A DNA stretch of 64,000 bases. Source: Terracoccus luteus. GTDB lineage: Bacteria > Actinomycetota > Actinomycetes > Actinomycetales > Dermatophilaceae. A model generated the notes under the pieces. It had not been told where the DNA came from, made no database searches, and saw nothing but the letters and a program-made list of their open reading frames with translations. A program made the position numbers and the translations under genes. The DNA lies in assembly GCF_003635045.1 (NCBI RefSeq), contig NZ_RBXT01000001.1, positions 558,001-622,000 on the forward strand, written 5' to 3'. Below, piece after piece: positions 41,101-49,832 of this stretch (its first letter is position 1; each line of letters starts with the position of its first letter).

Positions 41101-42324
41101 TCGCTGCCCAAGGGGCTCCGGCGCCACCTCGTGCCCGCCCCCGACGTCGCCCGCCGCGTGCTGCCGCTGCTCGACCCGGCATCCGGGCCGCTCGCCCCGG
41201 CGCTCGCGACCGCGCTCACCCGCCACGGCGGCGTGCCCGTCGCCGCCCACGACGTCGACTGGGAGCGCGTGCCCGGCCACCTGCGGGTCACCTTCAGCGT
41301 CGACGGCCCCGACGGCCGGCCGGTCGCGACCGGCAAGGACCTCGAGGCGGTGCGCGACGCCGCAGCCCCGCAGCTGCGGCGGCAGGTCAGCCGGGCCGGC
41401 GCCGAGATCGAGCGCGCCGGCCTGACCGCCTTCCCCGACGAGGGCGTGCCCGGGACGTTCGAGAGCACCTCGGGGGTGCGCGGGTACCCGGCCCTCGTCG
41501 ACACCGGGCGGGCGGTCGACCTGCGGGTGCTGCCGACCGAGGCGGAGGCCGACGCGGCCCACCGGCTCGGCGTGCGCCGCCTGCTGCTGCTCGGCATCAC
41601 CCCGCCGTGGAAGCAGGTGCTCGCCCGCCTCACCAACACCCAGAAGCTCGCGCTCGGCCACAACCCGCACGGGAGCGTCCCCGCGCTGCTCGACGACTGC
41701 CTCGCGGCCGCCGTCGACTCCATTCGCGACGAGGCCGCCGCGCCGACCGGTGGCACGGGCCCGGATGCCGGGGTGGCCCGGGCCGTGCGCACCCGCGAGG
41801 ACTTCGAGTGGGTGCTGTCGGCCGTGCGCACCCACACGACGGCGCGGGTCGTGCAGGTCGTCGGTCTCGTCGAGCCCGTGCTGGCCCGCCACCTCGGCCT
41901 CACCAACCGCCTCGTCGAGCTCGACCGGTCGAGCAGCAGCGCCCTCCGGCCGGTGCTCGCCGACGTGCGCGCCCAGCTCGCCGGGCTCATCCGGCCGGGG
42001 TTCGTCGCCGCCACCGGCGTGGCGCGGCTGCCCGACCTCGACCGGTACCTGCGCGGCATCGCCCACCGGCTCGACCGGGCCCCGGCCGCCCTCGCCCGCG
42101 ACGCGCAGGCCCTCGAGCAGGTCGACCTCGTGGAGGGCCGCTACGCCGACCTGCTCGAGTCGCTGCGACCCGCCCAGCGCGGCTCGGCCGCCGTCGTCGA
42201 CATCGGCTGGATGATCGAGGAGCTGCGGGTCTCGCTGTTCGCCCAGCCGGTCGGCACCGCCCGGAGCGTGTCGCCGCAGCGCATCCTCAAGGCCATCACC
42301 AAGGCGGCGGCCGACGCCGCCTGA
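38155..42324 (+). CDS. hrpA: ATP-dependent RNA helicase HrpA
   Basis: A 1389-residue DEAH-box RNA helicase. After a Pro/Arg-rich leader come motif I GETGSGKTTQLPKI, DEAHERSLNIDF (motif II), SATIDPEKF (III), TNVAETSLTVPGIRYVVDTG and QRSGRCGR (V and VI), then the helicase-associated and C-terminal DUF3418-type regions normal for HrpA. Length is close to the family's 1300 residues. HrpA is linked to mRNA processing and stalled ribosome rescue. ATG at 38155 follows TATCCT by eight bases, a leaderless layout; there is no Shine-Dalgarno. Confidence 0.95.
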   Translation: MSDTRPATGPEAPSAPRPRRRGGRRRPRATDGGPQGDRTTPDAGRPGPDARTPGAARPASDRPRRDRRPDPSPEQREARRAARAATVPPITYPEHLPVVERRDDIAAAIRDHQVVVVAGETGSGKTTQLPKICLELGRGQGGQIGHTQPRRIAARAVAERLADELDVELGGAVGYQVRFTDHATRDTLVKVMTDGILLAEMQRDRDLRRYDTIIIDEAHERSLNIDFILGYLKQLLPRRPDLKVVITSATIDPEKFARHFADPVTGEPAPVIEVSGRTFPVEVRYRPLVDPDRPDAEERDLVQGVVDAVEELWTERHTGSSSDILVFFSGEREIRDAADALNGLKLPVTEVVPLYGRLSAAEQHRVFSRHTGRRIVLATNVAETSLTVPGIRYVVDTGTARISRYSQRTKVQRLPIEPISQASANQRSGRCGRLADGIAVRLYSEDDYDSRPEFTDPEILRTNLASVILQMTSLGLGDIARFPFVDPPDGRQIADGVRLLEELQAFAPDDEEDAGRPAPAGRRRRPGRRLTPLGRTIATLPIDPRHARMVIEADRRGVLREVLVIVAALSIQDPRERPQEKQELANAAHKRFADETSDFLTWLNLWAYLKEQQKALSGSAFRRLCKNEFLNYLRVREWQDLHSQVRQAAKSAGLEVARGSARTDGDTTPATDTEEPGAEGAATGRDAHGSVDADAVHQSLLAGLLSHVGVRDEQKREYAGARGARFGISPGSALFRKQPQFVMAEELVETSRLWARINARIDPVWAEQLGAHLVKRQYSEPRWSGRRGSAVATERVTLFGVPLVVGRLVGLGGIDPELARDLFIRHALVEGDWHTEHAFLRANAELVERLGELEARTRRRDLVVDDNTLVSFYDKRIPAEVVSGRHFDSWWKSVRRRTPDLLTFTEDLLLRDAAGELATADHPTTWRQGELELPVTYRFEPGAPDDGVTVHIPVDRLNQVTPAGFEWQVPGFREELVTGLIRSLPKGLRRHLVPAPDVARRVLPLLDPASGPLAPALATALTRHGGVPVAAHDVDWERVPGHLRVTFSVDGPDGRPVATGKDLEAVRDAAAPQLRRQVSRAGAEIERAGLTAFPDEGVPGTFESTSGVRGYPALVDTGRAVDLRVLPTEAEADAAHRLGVRRLLLLGITPPWKQVLARLTNTQKLALGHNPHGSVPALLDDCLAAAVDSIRDEAAAPTGGTGPDAGVARAVRTREDFEWVLSAVRTHTTARVVQVVGLVEPVLARHLGLTNRLVELDRSSSSALRPVLADVRAQLAGLIRPGFVAATGVARLPDLDRYLRGIAHRLDRAPAALARDAQALEQVDLVEGRYADLLESLRPAQRGSAAVVDIGWMIEELRVSLFAQPVGTARSVSPQRILKAITKAAADAA

Positions 42325-42345
42325 CCGGCCGGCATCCCTCTGTGG

Positions 42346-42363
42346 CCCCGCGCGAACGCGGGG
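42346..42363. terminator. Small hairpin after hrpA
   Basis: CCCCGCG, loop CGAA, CGCGGGG; 7-bp stem, 22 bp after the hrpA stop. Could be a weak terminator or attenuator before the PAC2 gene. Confidence 0.45.
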
Positions 42364-42422
42364 AATGGTGCCCGGGGCCCGGACGTTGGACCCGACACGC
42401 AGGACGACGAAAGGCCACTCCC

Positions 42423-43352
42423 GTGCAGGACCCCACCGACCTCTTCCGGTTCGAGACCGACACCGCCCCCGACGGGGCGCCCTCGTCCATCGCCGACCTC
42501 CGGGCGTCGGTGCTGGTCGTGGCCCTCGGCGGCTTCATCGACGCCGGCAACACGCAGAAGCTCGTCTCCGAGCACCTGCTCGCGACCCACGAGTCGCGCG
42601 TCATCGCCTCCTTCGACGTCGACCAGGTGCTCGACTACCGCGGTCGCCGACCGGTCATGACCTTCGACCGCGACCACTGGAGCAGCTACGACGACCCGAG
42701 CCTGCTGCTGCACCGCGTGCTCGACAAGGAGGGGACGCCGTTCCTGCTCCTCGTCGGCCCGGAGCCCGACTACCAGTGGGCCCGCATGGTCGAGGCCACG
42801 ACGACCCTCGTCGGCGCCCTCGGCGTCGACCTCACGGTCAACCTCCACGGCATCCCCATGGCGGTGCCGCACACGCGCCCGCTCGGCGTGACCGCCCACG
42901 GCACGTCGCCGCGGCTCGTCACCGCCAACGACCACGCCTTCGGCACCGTGCAGGTGCCCGGCAGCTTCTCGTCGCTGCTCGAGTACCGCCTCGGCGAGGC
43001 CGGTCGCGACGCCATCGGCTTCGCGGTGCACGTGCCGCACTACCTCGGCCAGACCGAGTTCGCCGACGCCGCGCTGCTCGGGCTCGAGCGCATCTCGGCG
43101 GCCACCGGGCTCTCGCTCGACCTCACGGCGCTCGCCGCGACGGCCGGCCTCAACCGGGCCGAGATCGCCCGGCAGATGCAGGAGTCCGACGAGATCACCG
43201 CCGTCGTGCACGCTCTGGAGCAGCAGTACGACACGTTCGTCGAGGGGCGCAAGCAGCGCAACCTGCTCGCCACCGACCTGTCCGAGCTGCCGTCCGCCGA
43301 CGAGATCGGCGCCGAGCTCGAGGCCTTCCTCAAGGACGTCACCGACGAGTGA
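42423..43352 (+). CDS. PAC2-family protein
   Basis: A 309-residue PAC2 (proteasome-assembly-chaperone-like) protein. Family marks are VLVVALGGFIDAGNTQKLVSEHL, VIASFDVDQVLDYRGRRP, LLLVGPEPDYQWARMVEA, NLHGIPMAVPHTRP and VPHYLGQTEFADAALLGLERISAATG. Actinobacterial members are widespread and of uncertain role; mycobacterial proteins of this kind have been studied as possible assembly factors. GTG at 42423 has GAAAGG about ten bases upstream. Possibly read with hrpA, or from its own start after the small hairpin. Confidence 0.88.
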   Translation: MQDPTDLFRFETDTAPDGAPSSIADLRASVLVVALGGFIDAGNTQKLVSEHLLATHESRVIASFDVDQVLDYRGRRPVMTFDRDHWSSYDDPSLLLHRVLDKEGTPFLLLVGPEPDYQWARMVEATTTLVGALGVDLTVNLHGIPMAVPHTRPLGVTAHGTSPRLVTANDHAFGTVQVPGSFSSLLEYRLGEAGRDAIGFAVHVPHYLGQTEFADAALLGLERISAATGLSLDLTALAATAGLNRAEIARQMQESDEITAVVHALEQQYDTFVEGRKQRNLLATDLSELPSADEIGAELEAFLKDVTDE

Positions 43353-43388
43353 CCCACTGAGGCCACTGAGGCCACTGACGCGACGCAC

Positions 43389-43423
43389 GGGGTGGGGACG
43401 CCGGCTTGCCGGGTCCTCACCCC
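43389..43423. terminator. Bidirectional terminator between convergent genes
   Basis: An imperfect but long hairpin: GGGGTG-GGGAC-GCCGG against CCGGG-GTCCT-CACCCC with a 3-5 nt loop. It covers the stop codon (43417-43419) of the leftward polymerase gene. Confidence 0.6.
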
Positions 43424-45285
43424 TTCGCGTCGCTCCAGCGGCCGACCACCGAGGTGTCGGTGACGAAGCGGACGGCGTCGGTGCCCGCCCACCGACGGGC
43501 GGCGTCGTCGAGGCAGCGCGCGACCAGGGCCACGGTCTCGTCGGCGCGGGCGACCGGCACGTGCACGAGCAGCTCGTCGTGCAGGCACAGCACGATGCGG
43601 CCCCCGACGGGGCCGAGGGAGGCCCGCACGGTGGCCGCCCACGCCTTGAACAGCTCGGCCGCCGAGCCCTGGATCACCGCGTTGCGCGCGTAGCGGCCGC
43701 GGGCGGCGTCGTGCGCGGCGCGGGCGGCGCCGTCCTCCCCGGCGCTCGCGCGGCCGCCGTCGGTCGTCTCGGTGGCCCGGATGCCGGGAGCGTCCTCGTC
43801 GGCCCCCGCCCCCTCCCCGAGGGGCGGGCCCGCGGCCCCGAGCCGGATGAGGCGCCCGCCCCAGGTGCGCAACGGCCGGCGGGCCACCCCGTCGGCGTAC
43901 GCGCGGTCGAGCAGGCCCATGGCCACCGGGTAGCGCCGCTCGAGGTCGCCCAGCGCCTGACCGGCAGCTCCGGAACGCTGCCCGTACATGGCGGCGAGCA
44001 CCGCTATCTTGGCCTTGGCGCGCTCGGTGCCGAGCTCGGCCGCGACGGGGGCGTAGAGGTCGTCGGCACGGGTGGCGGCGGCGAAGGAGCGGTCGCCGCT
44101 GACGACCGCGAGCACCCGTGGCTCGACCTGGCCGAGGTCGGCCCGGACGAGGACGTGCCCCGGCTCGGCGGCGACGGCCGGGCGCAGGCTGGCGGGCAGG
44201 TTGTGCAGGCCGTTCTGGGCGGTCATGCGCCCGGCCGCCCCGTCGCAGGCCGACCACGCGCCGCGCAGCCGGTCGTCGGGGCCGACGTGCGAGTCGAGCC
44301 ACCGGTACCCGTACGTCGTGGCGATGCGCTCGTCGGCCCGCCACCGCAGCAGCGCCTCGACGAGCGGGACCGACGCGCGGTAGGGCTCGAGCACCCAGGC
44401 GCGGGTGTTGGGCACATCGACCCCGGCCGCGGCGAGCAGCGCCTTGACCTGTGCCGGGTTGCGCAGGTCGGTCTGCTCACGACCCGGCGGGGCGTGGCGC
44501 AGCACGAGGGCGTCGCGCTCGGCCCGGATGCGGGCGGCGTCGCGCTCGTCGCTCGCGCGCGGGCCCGCCGCGTCGGCGATGAGGCTCACGGCGGTCGCGC
44601 GGTCGATCGGCAGCCCGTCGCGCTCGAGCTCGAGGCAGAGCACCGCCGCGGCCGACTCCGACCAGACGACGCGCTCGAGGCGGGCCGCGGTGTCGGGGTC
44701 GCCGGCGAGCGAGGCGACGGACCGCGCCTGGTCGTCGCGGCACCGCAGGGCCAGTCCGGCCAGCTCGCGCAGCCGCGTCGGCCGGCCCGGGTCGCCCGCC
44801 CACGCCCCGAGGGCGTCGGCCCGCAGGTGCCCGGCGCCGTCGACGAGGGCCGGGTCGTCGGGCACGTCGAAGAGGTCGGCGTCGAAACCGCGCCGGTGCG
44901 CCCGGGCCCGCGGGACGGCATCCTCGTCGAGCCCTCGGCAGGCGGCCCAGACGTGCCCGGGCGTCGCCGCCCACCCGCCGTGCAGCAGGCGGTGGGCCTC
45001 GGCGAGGTCCCAGCAGCGACCGACGGCTACTCCCGCGTCGACGACGTCGCGCAGGCCGGATGCCGCGGACCACACCACCCAGCGTGGGCCCCGGCGGCGC
45101 TCGAGGTCGGTGACGAGGGCCGGCAGGTGTTCGCGGGGGACGAGCTCGTCGACCCCCTCACCGAGGGCGTGGGCCGACGCTCCGGCGACGACGAGCACGA
45201 CGGGGAAGCCGACGGGGGAGCCGACGGGGGAGCCGCCGGGGGAGCCGCCGGGGGAGCCGGTGGCGCGGGTATCGCTGTCAGGCAA
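43417..45285 (-). CDS. PolI-like bifunctional 3'-5' exonuclease/DNA polymerase
   Basis: A family A polymerase of about 590-620 residues lacking the 5' nuclease, of the type common as a second PolI-like gene in actinobacteria. Polymerase motif A is VRADLGQVEPRVLA, motif B lies in AKAKIAVLAAMYGQRSG, and motif C is LCLHDELLVHVP with the catalytic HDE. The exonuclease half is degenerate in appearance. The start is uncertain: TTG at 45285 overlaps the aminotransferase stop and would be coupled, but adds a GSPG-repeat leader; GTG at 45198 removes it. Likely a repair polymerase. Confidence 0.8.
   Translation of the reverse strand: MPDSDTRATGSPGGSPGGSPVGSPVGFPVVLVVAGASAHALGEGVDELVPREHLPALVTDLERRRGPRWVVWSAASGLRDVVDAGVAVGRCWDLAEAHRLLHGGWAATPGHVWAACRGLDEDAVPRARAHRRGFDADLFDVPDDPALVDGAGHLRADALGAWAGDPGRPTRLRELAGLALRCRDDQARSVASLAGDPDTAARLERVVWSESAAAVLCLELERDGLPIDRATAVSLIADAAGPRASDERDAARIRAERDALVLRHAPPGREQTDLRNPAQVKALLAAAGVDVPNTRAWVLEPYRASVPLVEALLRWRADERIATTYGYRWLDSHVGPDDRLRGAWSACDGAAGRMTAQNGLHNLPASLRPAVAAEPGHVLVRADLGQVEPRVLAVVSGDRSFAAATRADDLYAPVAAELGTERAKAKIAVLAAMYGQRSGAAGQALGDLERRYPVAMGLLDRAYADGVARRPLRTWGGRLIRLGAAGPPLGEGAGADEDAPGIRATETTDGGRASAGEDGAARAAHDAARGRYARNAVIQGSAAELFKAWAATVRASLGPVGGRIVLCLHDELLVHVPVARADETVALVARCLDDAARRWAGTDAVRFVTDTSVVGRWSDAKG
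45199..45258. repeat. Five 12-bp tandem repeats at the polymerase 5' end
   Basis: Units GACGGGGAAGCC, GACGGGGGAGCC twice and GCCGGGGGAGCC twice. If translated they give GSPG/GSPV units at the polymerase N-terminus; otherwise they form its upstream region. Length change would stay in frame. Confidence 0.85.
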
Positions 45286-46429
45286 GGCAGCCCGTGATCC
45301 GGTCGAGGGCCTCGCGGAGGATCTCGGGCGACGTGGCGAAGTTGAGCCGGGCGTGACCGGCGCCGCCCGCCCCGAACGTCGTGCCCTCGGACAGGGCGAC
45401 CCGCGCCCGCTCGCGCAGGGCGGCGGCGGGCTCGTCGCCGAGGCGGGTGGCGCGCAGGTCGAGCCACGCGAGGTAGGTCGCCTCGGGCGGCTGCGCCGTG
45501 ACACCCGGGAGGGACGCGACGGCCTCGACGAGGGTCGCGCGGTTGGCGGCCAGCTCGCCGAGCAGCCGGTCGAGCCACTCGTCGCCCTCGGCCCAGGCGG
45601 CGGCCTGCGCGATGGTGGCGAGGTGGCTGGCGCCGTAGGTGACGTAGGGGTGGATGCGGCGCAGGTCGTCGACGGCGGCCGCTCCGGCGACGACGAGGCC
45701 GGCCTTGAGGCCGGCGAGGTTGTAGGTCTTGCCGGCCGAGGTCACGGTGAAGTGGCCATCGGCGCCCGGCACCGTCAGCCAGGGCGTGAACCGCACACCG
45801 TCGAGCGTGAGCGGGGCGTGGATCTCGTCGCTGACGACCCGCACCCCGAACTCGTTCGCGGCCTCGGCGAGGGCCGCGAGCTCGGCCGCGGTGGGGACGT
45901 GCCCGGTCGGGTTGTGCGGGTTGCAGAGGAGGTAGGCGACGCCGGCGCCGGGACCACCGGCGCGGGCGAGGTCGGCGAACACCGCCCGCAGGGCGTCGAC
46001 GTCGAGGCGGCCGTCGCGCAGCGGGGCCTCGACGACGCGCCGTCCGGCGGCCGCGACGACGTCGTGGAAGGCGTTGTAGACGGGCGAGCTGACGACGACG
46101 GGCCCGCCCGGGGCGGTGAGCAGCCGCAGCAGCGTCGTGATGCCGGTGAGGACGTCGGCGACCGGCACGGTCGCCTCGGGGTCGGGCTGCCAGCCCCAGC
46201 GACGGTCGGCGAAGGCGGTGAACGCCTCGACGTAAGGCGCGGTCCAGGCGTAGCCCGTGTCACCGCGCGACACGGCATCCGACACGGCGGTGACGACGGC
46301 CGGGCACGGGCGCACGTCCATCTCGGCGATGAACAGCGGCAGGACGTCAGGCCCGAAGGCGCGCCACTTGACGCTCGTGCGGCTGCTCCGCAGCTCGTCG
46401 GTGGGCACCCCGAGGATCGCGTCGGCCAT
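45278..46429 (-). CDS. patB: MalY/PatB-family aminotransferase (probable cystathionine beta-lyase)
   Basis: A 383-residue class I/II PLP enzyme. It begins with SVKWRAFGPDVLPLFIAEMDV, the MalY/PatB hallmark, followed by GYAWTAPY, LLCNPHNPTGHVPT, VSDEIHAPLTLDG and TSAGKTYNLAGLKAGLVVAG, with the PLP lysine in SAGKTYN. Members cleave C-S bonds of cystathionine or cysteine conjugates. ATG at 46429; its 3' end overlaps the start of the polymerase gene in the longer model. Divergent from the EcsC gene. Confidence 0.9.
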   Translation of the reverse strand: MADAILGVPTDELRSSRTSVKWRAFGPDVLPLFIAEMDVRPCPAVVTAVSDAVSRGDTGYAWTAPYVEAFTAFADRRWGWQPDPEATVPVADVLTGITTLLRLLTAPGGPVVVSSPVYNAFHDVVAAAGRRVVEAPLRDGRLDVDALRAVFADLARAGGPGAGVAYLLCNPHNPTGHVPTAAELAALAEAANEFGVRVVSDEIHAPLTLDGVRFTPWLTVPGADGHFTVTSAGKTYNLAGLKAGLVVAGAAAVDDLRRIHPYVTYGASHLATIAQAAAWAEGDEWLDRLLGELAANRATLVEAVASLPGVTAQPPEATYLAWLDLRATRLGDEPAAALRERARVALSEGTTFGAGGAGHARLNFATSPEILREALDRITGCLA

Positions 46430-46600
46430 GGCCCGAGCCTAGGGACCGGGTACGACGGCCGGGCAGGCGGTGACGGCGGCGGCCGCGGGACCGGGGGGTT
46501 CCGTGGTCACGACCGGACCCGCCGAGGGGGGCCACCACCGCATACGGTGGCCCCGAGGCAGGCGGCCGCACGGCCGCGCCACCAGCCCTGGGAGGACGTT

Positions 46601-47362
46601 GTGGGGATCTTCGGGATCGACAAGGACGAGGCGCAGAGGAAGGCCGACGAGACGGCGGCGGCGCTGCGCGAGAACGACACCAGCGCGCTCGCCCGGGCGC
46701 GCCAGCCCCAGGAGGGCGGGCTCGCCGGCACCGCGACGCGTCTCGTCGAGCGCCTGCTCGACATCGGCATCGACGGCCGTGGACCCTTCGACTCCGCGCA
46801 CGAGGTGGCGACCAAGGCCTTCGAACAGACCCACGGCGACGTCGAGAAGGCGATCGACGTCGTGCGGCGCAGCCACCGCCAGCTCGGCGGGGCGGGCGGC
46901 TTCGTCACCGGCCTCGGCGGGTTCTTCCTGCTGCCGGTCTCCCTGCCCGCCAACGTGCTCGGCTTCTACCTGCTCGGCACCCGCATGACGGCGGCGACGG
47001 CCAAGCTGCGCGGCTACGACATCGACCAGCCCGAGATCCGCTCGGCGGTGCTGCTGACCCTCGCCGGGGCCGACAGCGACGACCTGCTCAAGAAGGCCGG
47101 CCTCACCGCGGCCGGCGGCAAGATGACCTCGCTCGCCACGAGCCGGCTGCCCGCGCCCGCTCTCATGGTGCTCAACAAGGCGGTGGGCTTCCGCCTGCTC
47201 GCGCGCGTCGGCGCCGGCACCTTCGCGAAGCTCGGTCGGGCCGTGCCCGTCGTCGGCGGCGTCGCCGGTGGCGTCGTCGACGCGTACATGCTCGGCGGCA
47301 TCGCCAAGCAGGCCGTGAAGGAGTTCCCCCCGGTCGCGACGTACGGCGGGGCGGGCTCCTGA
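46601..47362 (+). CDS. EcsC-family protein
   Basis: A 253-residue EcsC-domain protein. After a charged N-terminal 45 residues come a helical region (RLVERLLDIGIDGRGPFDSAHEVATKAF) and the EcsC core with hydrophobic helices (GFVTGLGGFFLLPVSLPANVLGFYLLGTRM) and VPVVGGVAGGVVDAYMLGGIAKQA. In Bacillus EcsC is associated with an ABC exporter and membrane functions; here no ABC genes are adjacent, so the role is open. GGAGGA lies just upstream of GTG 46601, which fixes the start. Confidence 0.85.
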   Translation: MGIFGIDKDEAQRKADETAAALRENDTSALARARQPQEGGLAGTATRLVERLLDIGIDGRGPFDSAHEVATKAFEQTHGDVEKAIDVVRRSHRQLGGAGGFVTGLGGFFLLPVSLPANVLGFYLLGTRMTAATAKLRGYDIDQPEIRSAVLLTLAGADSDDLLKKAGLTAAGGKMTSLATSRLPAPALMVLNKAVGFRLLARVGAGTFAKLGRAVPVVGGVAGGVVDAYMLGGIAKQAVKEFPPVATYGGAGS

Positions 47363-47412
47363 GCCGTCGACGGCGCGCCGGCGCAACCTCCCGCCTCAAG
47401 ACGACGGCCGCC

Positions 47413-47922
47413 GTGCTGGCGGTCGTCCGGGCGGCGAGCCGACCCGGCGGGCCGGCGCTGGGGGAGCGGGCCCTGGCCGTCCCCCGCCTCGTGCGGGCGA
47501 CGCTCGACGGCTCGTACGCGGGCACGACGCTCGGCCGGCTCGGCCTCGTCGCCGCCGCGGCCGCGTACGTCGCCTCCCCGGTCGACCTCCTGCCCGAGTC
47601 GGTGCTGCCGGTCGTCGGCCTCGCCGACGACGCGGTGGTGCTGACCTGGGCCGCGCGGGCGTTCGTCGACGAGACCGACCGCTTCCTCGCGTGGGAGGCG
47701 GGACAGGGCCACCGGCCGCCGCCCCCCTCGGGGCGGCCGGGTGCGCCCGCAGGGCGGTTCGGGCGTGCGGACGGCGGGAGGTGGCCGTCGTCGGATGCCG
47801 GTGACGCTCCCGGGGCCCAGTGGCGCGGACCGGGCGGTCTGCGCGTGCCGGGCGGGCCGCGCGTCGTGAAGGCGGCCGGCGGCGCCGCGCTCGAGGCCGT
47901 GCGCCGCCGCCTGGAGCGCTGA
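47413..47922 (+). CDS. DUF1232 (YkvA-like) protein
   Basis: A 169-residue protein with the DUF1232 core LGLVAAAAAYVASPVDLLPESVLPVVGLADDAVVLTWAARAF, split at the conserved SPVDLLPE motif, followed by a Pro/Gly/Arg-rich disordered tail. Function of this family is unknown; members are small membrane-associated proteins. GTG at 47413 lies 50 bp after the EcsC stop and has no ribosome-binding site, so a somewhat upstream non-canonical start cannot be excluded. Likely co-transcribed with ecsC. Confidence 0.75.
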   Translation: MLAVVRAASRPGGPALGERALAVPRLVRATLDGSYAGTTLGRLGLVAAAAAYVASPVDLLPESVLPVVGLADDAVVLTWAARAFVDETDRFLAWEAGQGHRPPPPSGRPGAPAGRFGRADGGRWPSSDAGDAPGAQWRGPGGLRVPGGPRVVKAAGGAALEAVRRRLER

Positions 47923-48037
47923 CCGGGGCGTCCTGCGTCGTCCACACCTCCCTCTGCGGGGGAGCGGTCGGTCGGCGTCGTCCACAGGCGCGCGAACGGG
48001 CCGACCTGAGGCGGATGCCGGGCGCCACCGTGGGCGC

Positions 48038-49594
48038 ATGTCCACCGTCTCCGTGTCCGGGCCGGCCCAGCTGCTGGCGGTCATCCCCTACCACCTCGGC
48101 TTCCAGCCGCTGCGCAGCGTCGTCGTCGTCGCCCTGCGCGGAACCCAGGTCGACCTCGTCGCGCGGGTCGACATCCCCGCCCCGGGCGCCCGCGAGGCGG
48201 TCGTCTCGCACCTCATGGGTCCGGTGCGGCGCGAGTCGCCGACGACCATCGCGCTCATCGGCTACGAGTCGGACGTCGGCGAGTCGATGGGCCTGCTCGA
48301 CGCCTTCGCCGTCGCCGTGAGCCGGGCGGGCCTGCACCGGTTGGGCACGTTCGTCGTGCGCGGCGACCGGTGGTTCGGGGTGGGGTGCGACTGCTGCCCG
48401 GCGGAGGGCAGGCCGATGCTGCGCGACGCCGACGTGCCCGCCATCGCCACGTACGTCGGCACGGGGCACGCCGTCCTCTCCGGGCGGGAGGCGCTCGGCA
48501 CGGCGCTGACGCCCCTGGCCCCCGGCGACCCCGGTCACGACGCGGTCGCCCTCGCCGTCGACGACTGGCGAGGCCGGTGGGAGAACGCCACACAGCTCGC
48601 TCGTCGCGGGGCGCCGGCGCCCACGTGGCTCGGTGGGCCTGATGCCTCGGCGGTGCCCCGCGACGACGGGGTCGCGCGCCGGGTCGCACCCAGCGCCTGG
48701 AGGGGGTGGCCGACCGGTGGGTCGTTGCGGGCCGAGTTCGAGGCGCTGCTCGCTGACGGTGCCGGTGACGGGGCCGGCGGGTGGCCACCCTTCGTGCCCC
48801 TCGGAGACGACGAGCTGGCCGGCCTCACCGAGGACGAGGCGGACGCCCTGAGAGGTCATGCCTTCGACGCCTGGCTCGACGAGGTGGTCGAGGTGGAGCC
48901 CTTCGGTGGGCCGGGGTCCGAGGGGGAGCACGGGGACGATGTGAGCGGCTGGCTCCTCGGGTGGTCCGGCGGCCCGGCCCCCGTTGTGGCGCCGGCGTCG
49001 GCGACGCCGGCGACGTCCGACGGGGGAGACCCGACCGCGCGCCACCACCTCCTCGACCAGTCGCTGCGCGCGTGGGGCGCCGTGCTGAGGGGCGAGCTCG
49101 ACGAGCCGGTGCTCGAGACCTCCCTGCCCGCGATCGTCGGCCCGTTGCGCGACGCGACCATCCGCGACGCCCTCATCGTCGCGACCTGCCCCGGCGGCCC
49201 CATGACCCGCGACTGCGTCGACGAGCGGCTGCTCGAGCACGTCGAGTTCCACCTGCCTCCGGCTGTCCGACGGGACGCCGGAGGTCTCGGTCGAGGTGGT
49301 GAGCCGGGTGGGCCGGGGCTGCCCGGCGGTCTGGACGGGCTCGAGGGGCAGCGGTCGCCCGTCGTCCCGCACGCCATGCTCGCCCGGCTCGAGGCCGTGG
49401 TGCGAGCGACGCCGGAGGCCCACGTCGCGCCCCTCCTCTCGGTGTACGCGTCGTTGGCCTGGTGGTCGGGTGACGGCGCGCGGGCGGCCGTCGCGGTGGA
49501 GCACGCCCTGCGCGTCGAGCCCGACCACTACCTCTGCACCCTCCTCGCTCAGGCCCTCGAGTTCGGGCTGCGACCGCAGGCGCGCTCGGCCTGA
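48038..49594 (+). CDS. DUF4192-family protein
   Basis: A 518-residue actinobacterial protein of the DUF4192 family, function unknown. The core opens with GPAQLLAVIPYHLGFQPLRSVVVVALRG, then ALIGYESDVGESM, a VRGDRWFGVGCDCCPAEGRPM motif with three cysteines close together, and a helical C-terminal region resembling tetratricopeptide units (VAPLLSVYASLAWWSGDGARAAVAVEHAL). A variable Asp/Gly/Pro-rich middle (about 215-320) separates the two parts. ATG at 48038; monocistronic by spacing. Confidence 0.85.
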   Translation: MSTVSVSGPAQLLAVIPYHLGFQPLRSVVVVALRGTQVDLVARVDIPAPGAREAVVSHLMGPVRRESPTTIALIGYESDVGESMGLLDAFAVAVSRAGLHRLGTFVVRGDRWFGVGCDCCPAEGRPMLRDADVPAIATYVGTGHAVLSGREALGTALTPLAPGDPGHDAVALAVDDWRGRWENATQLARRGAPAPTWLGGPDASAVPRDDGVARRVAPSAWRGWPTGGSLRAEFEALLADGAGDGAGGWPPFVPLGDDELAGLTEDEADALRGHAFDAWLDEVVEVEPFGGPGSEGEHGDDVSGWLLGWSGGPAPVVAPASATPATSDGGDPTARHHLLDQSLRAWGAVLRGELDEPVLETSLPAIVGPLRDATIRDALIVATCPGGPMTRDCVDERLLEHVEFHLPPAVRRDAGGLGRGGEPGGPGLPGGLDGLEGQRSPVVPHAMLARLEAVVRATPEAHVAPLLSVYASLAWWSGDGARAAVAVEHALRVEPDHYLCTLLAQALEFGLRPQARSA

Positions 49595-49699
49595 GACCGG
49601 CCGCGTTGGCGGTCCCGGTCGGCCTCGCGTCCGGCCCCGCGCGCGGTCCACCCCGTGGACCGACCCGTCGTGCCGGGTCGCCGCCTCCCGTACGATCGA

Positions 49700-49815
49700 T
49701 ACAGGTCATGAGTGTCAGCGACAAGCCCCGGCTCGCTGGCCGGCAACCCTCCTTCGCGGTGGGGTGCCCCGGGTGAGGACCGGGCCACGCCCGACCGGCG
49801 TGCGCAAGCGCGAGC
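49700..49815 (+). ncRNA. SAM-IV-type riboswitch upstream of metX
   Basis: The leader has the core of actinobacterial SAM-IV aptamers: GGTCATGAGTG at 49704, CAAGCCCCGGC, GCTGGCCGGCAACCCTCC, CGCGGTGGGGTGCC and CCGGGTGAGGACC. GGTC at 49704-49707 pairs with GACC at 49778-49781 to close the main stem; flanking downstream bases can form the extra pseudoknot. TACGAT at 49691-49696 is a fitting -10. Binding of S-adenosylmethionine would lower expression of the following homoserine acetyltransferase. Exact 3' boundary is uncertain. Confidence 0.85.
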
Positions 49816-49832
49816 GTGAAGGAGCACCCTCC

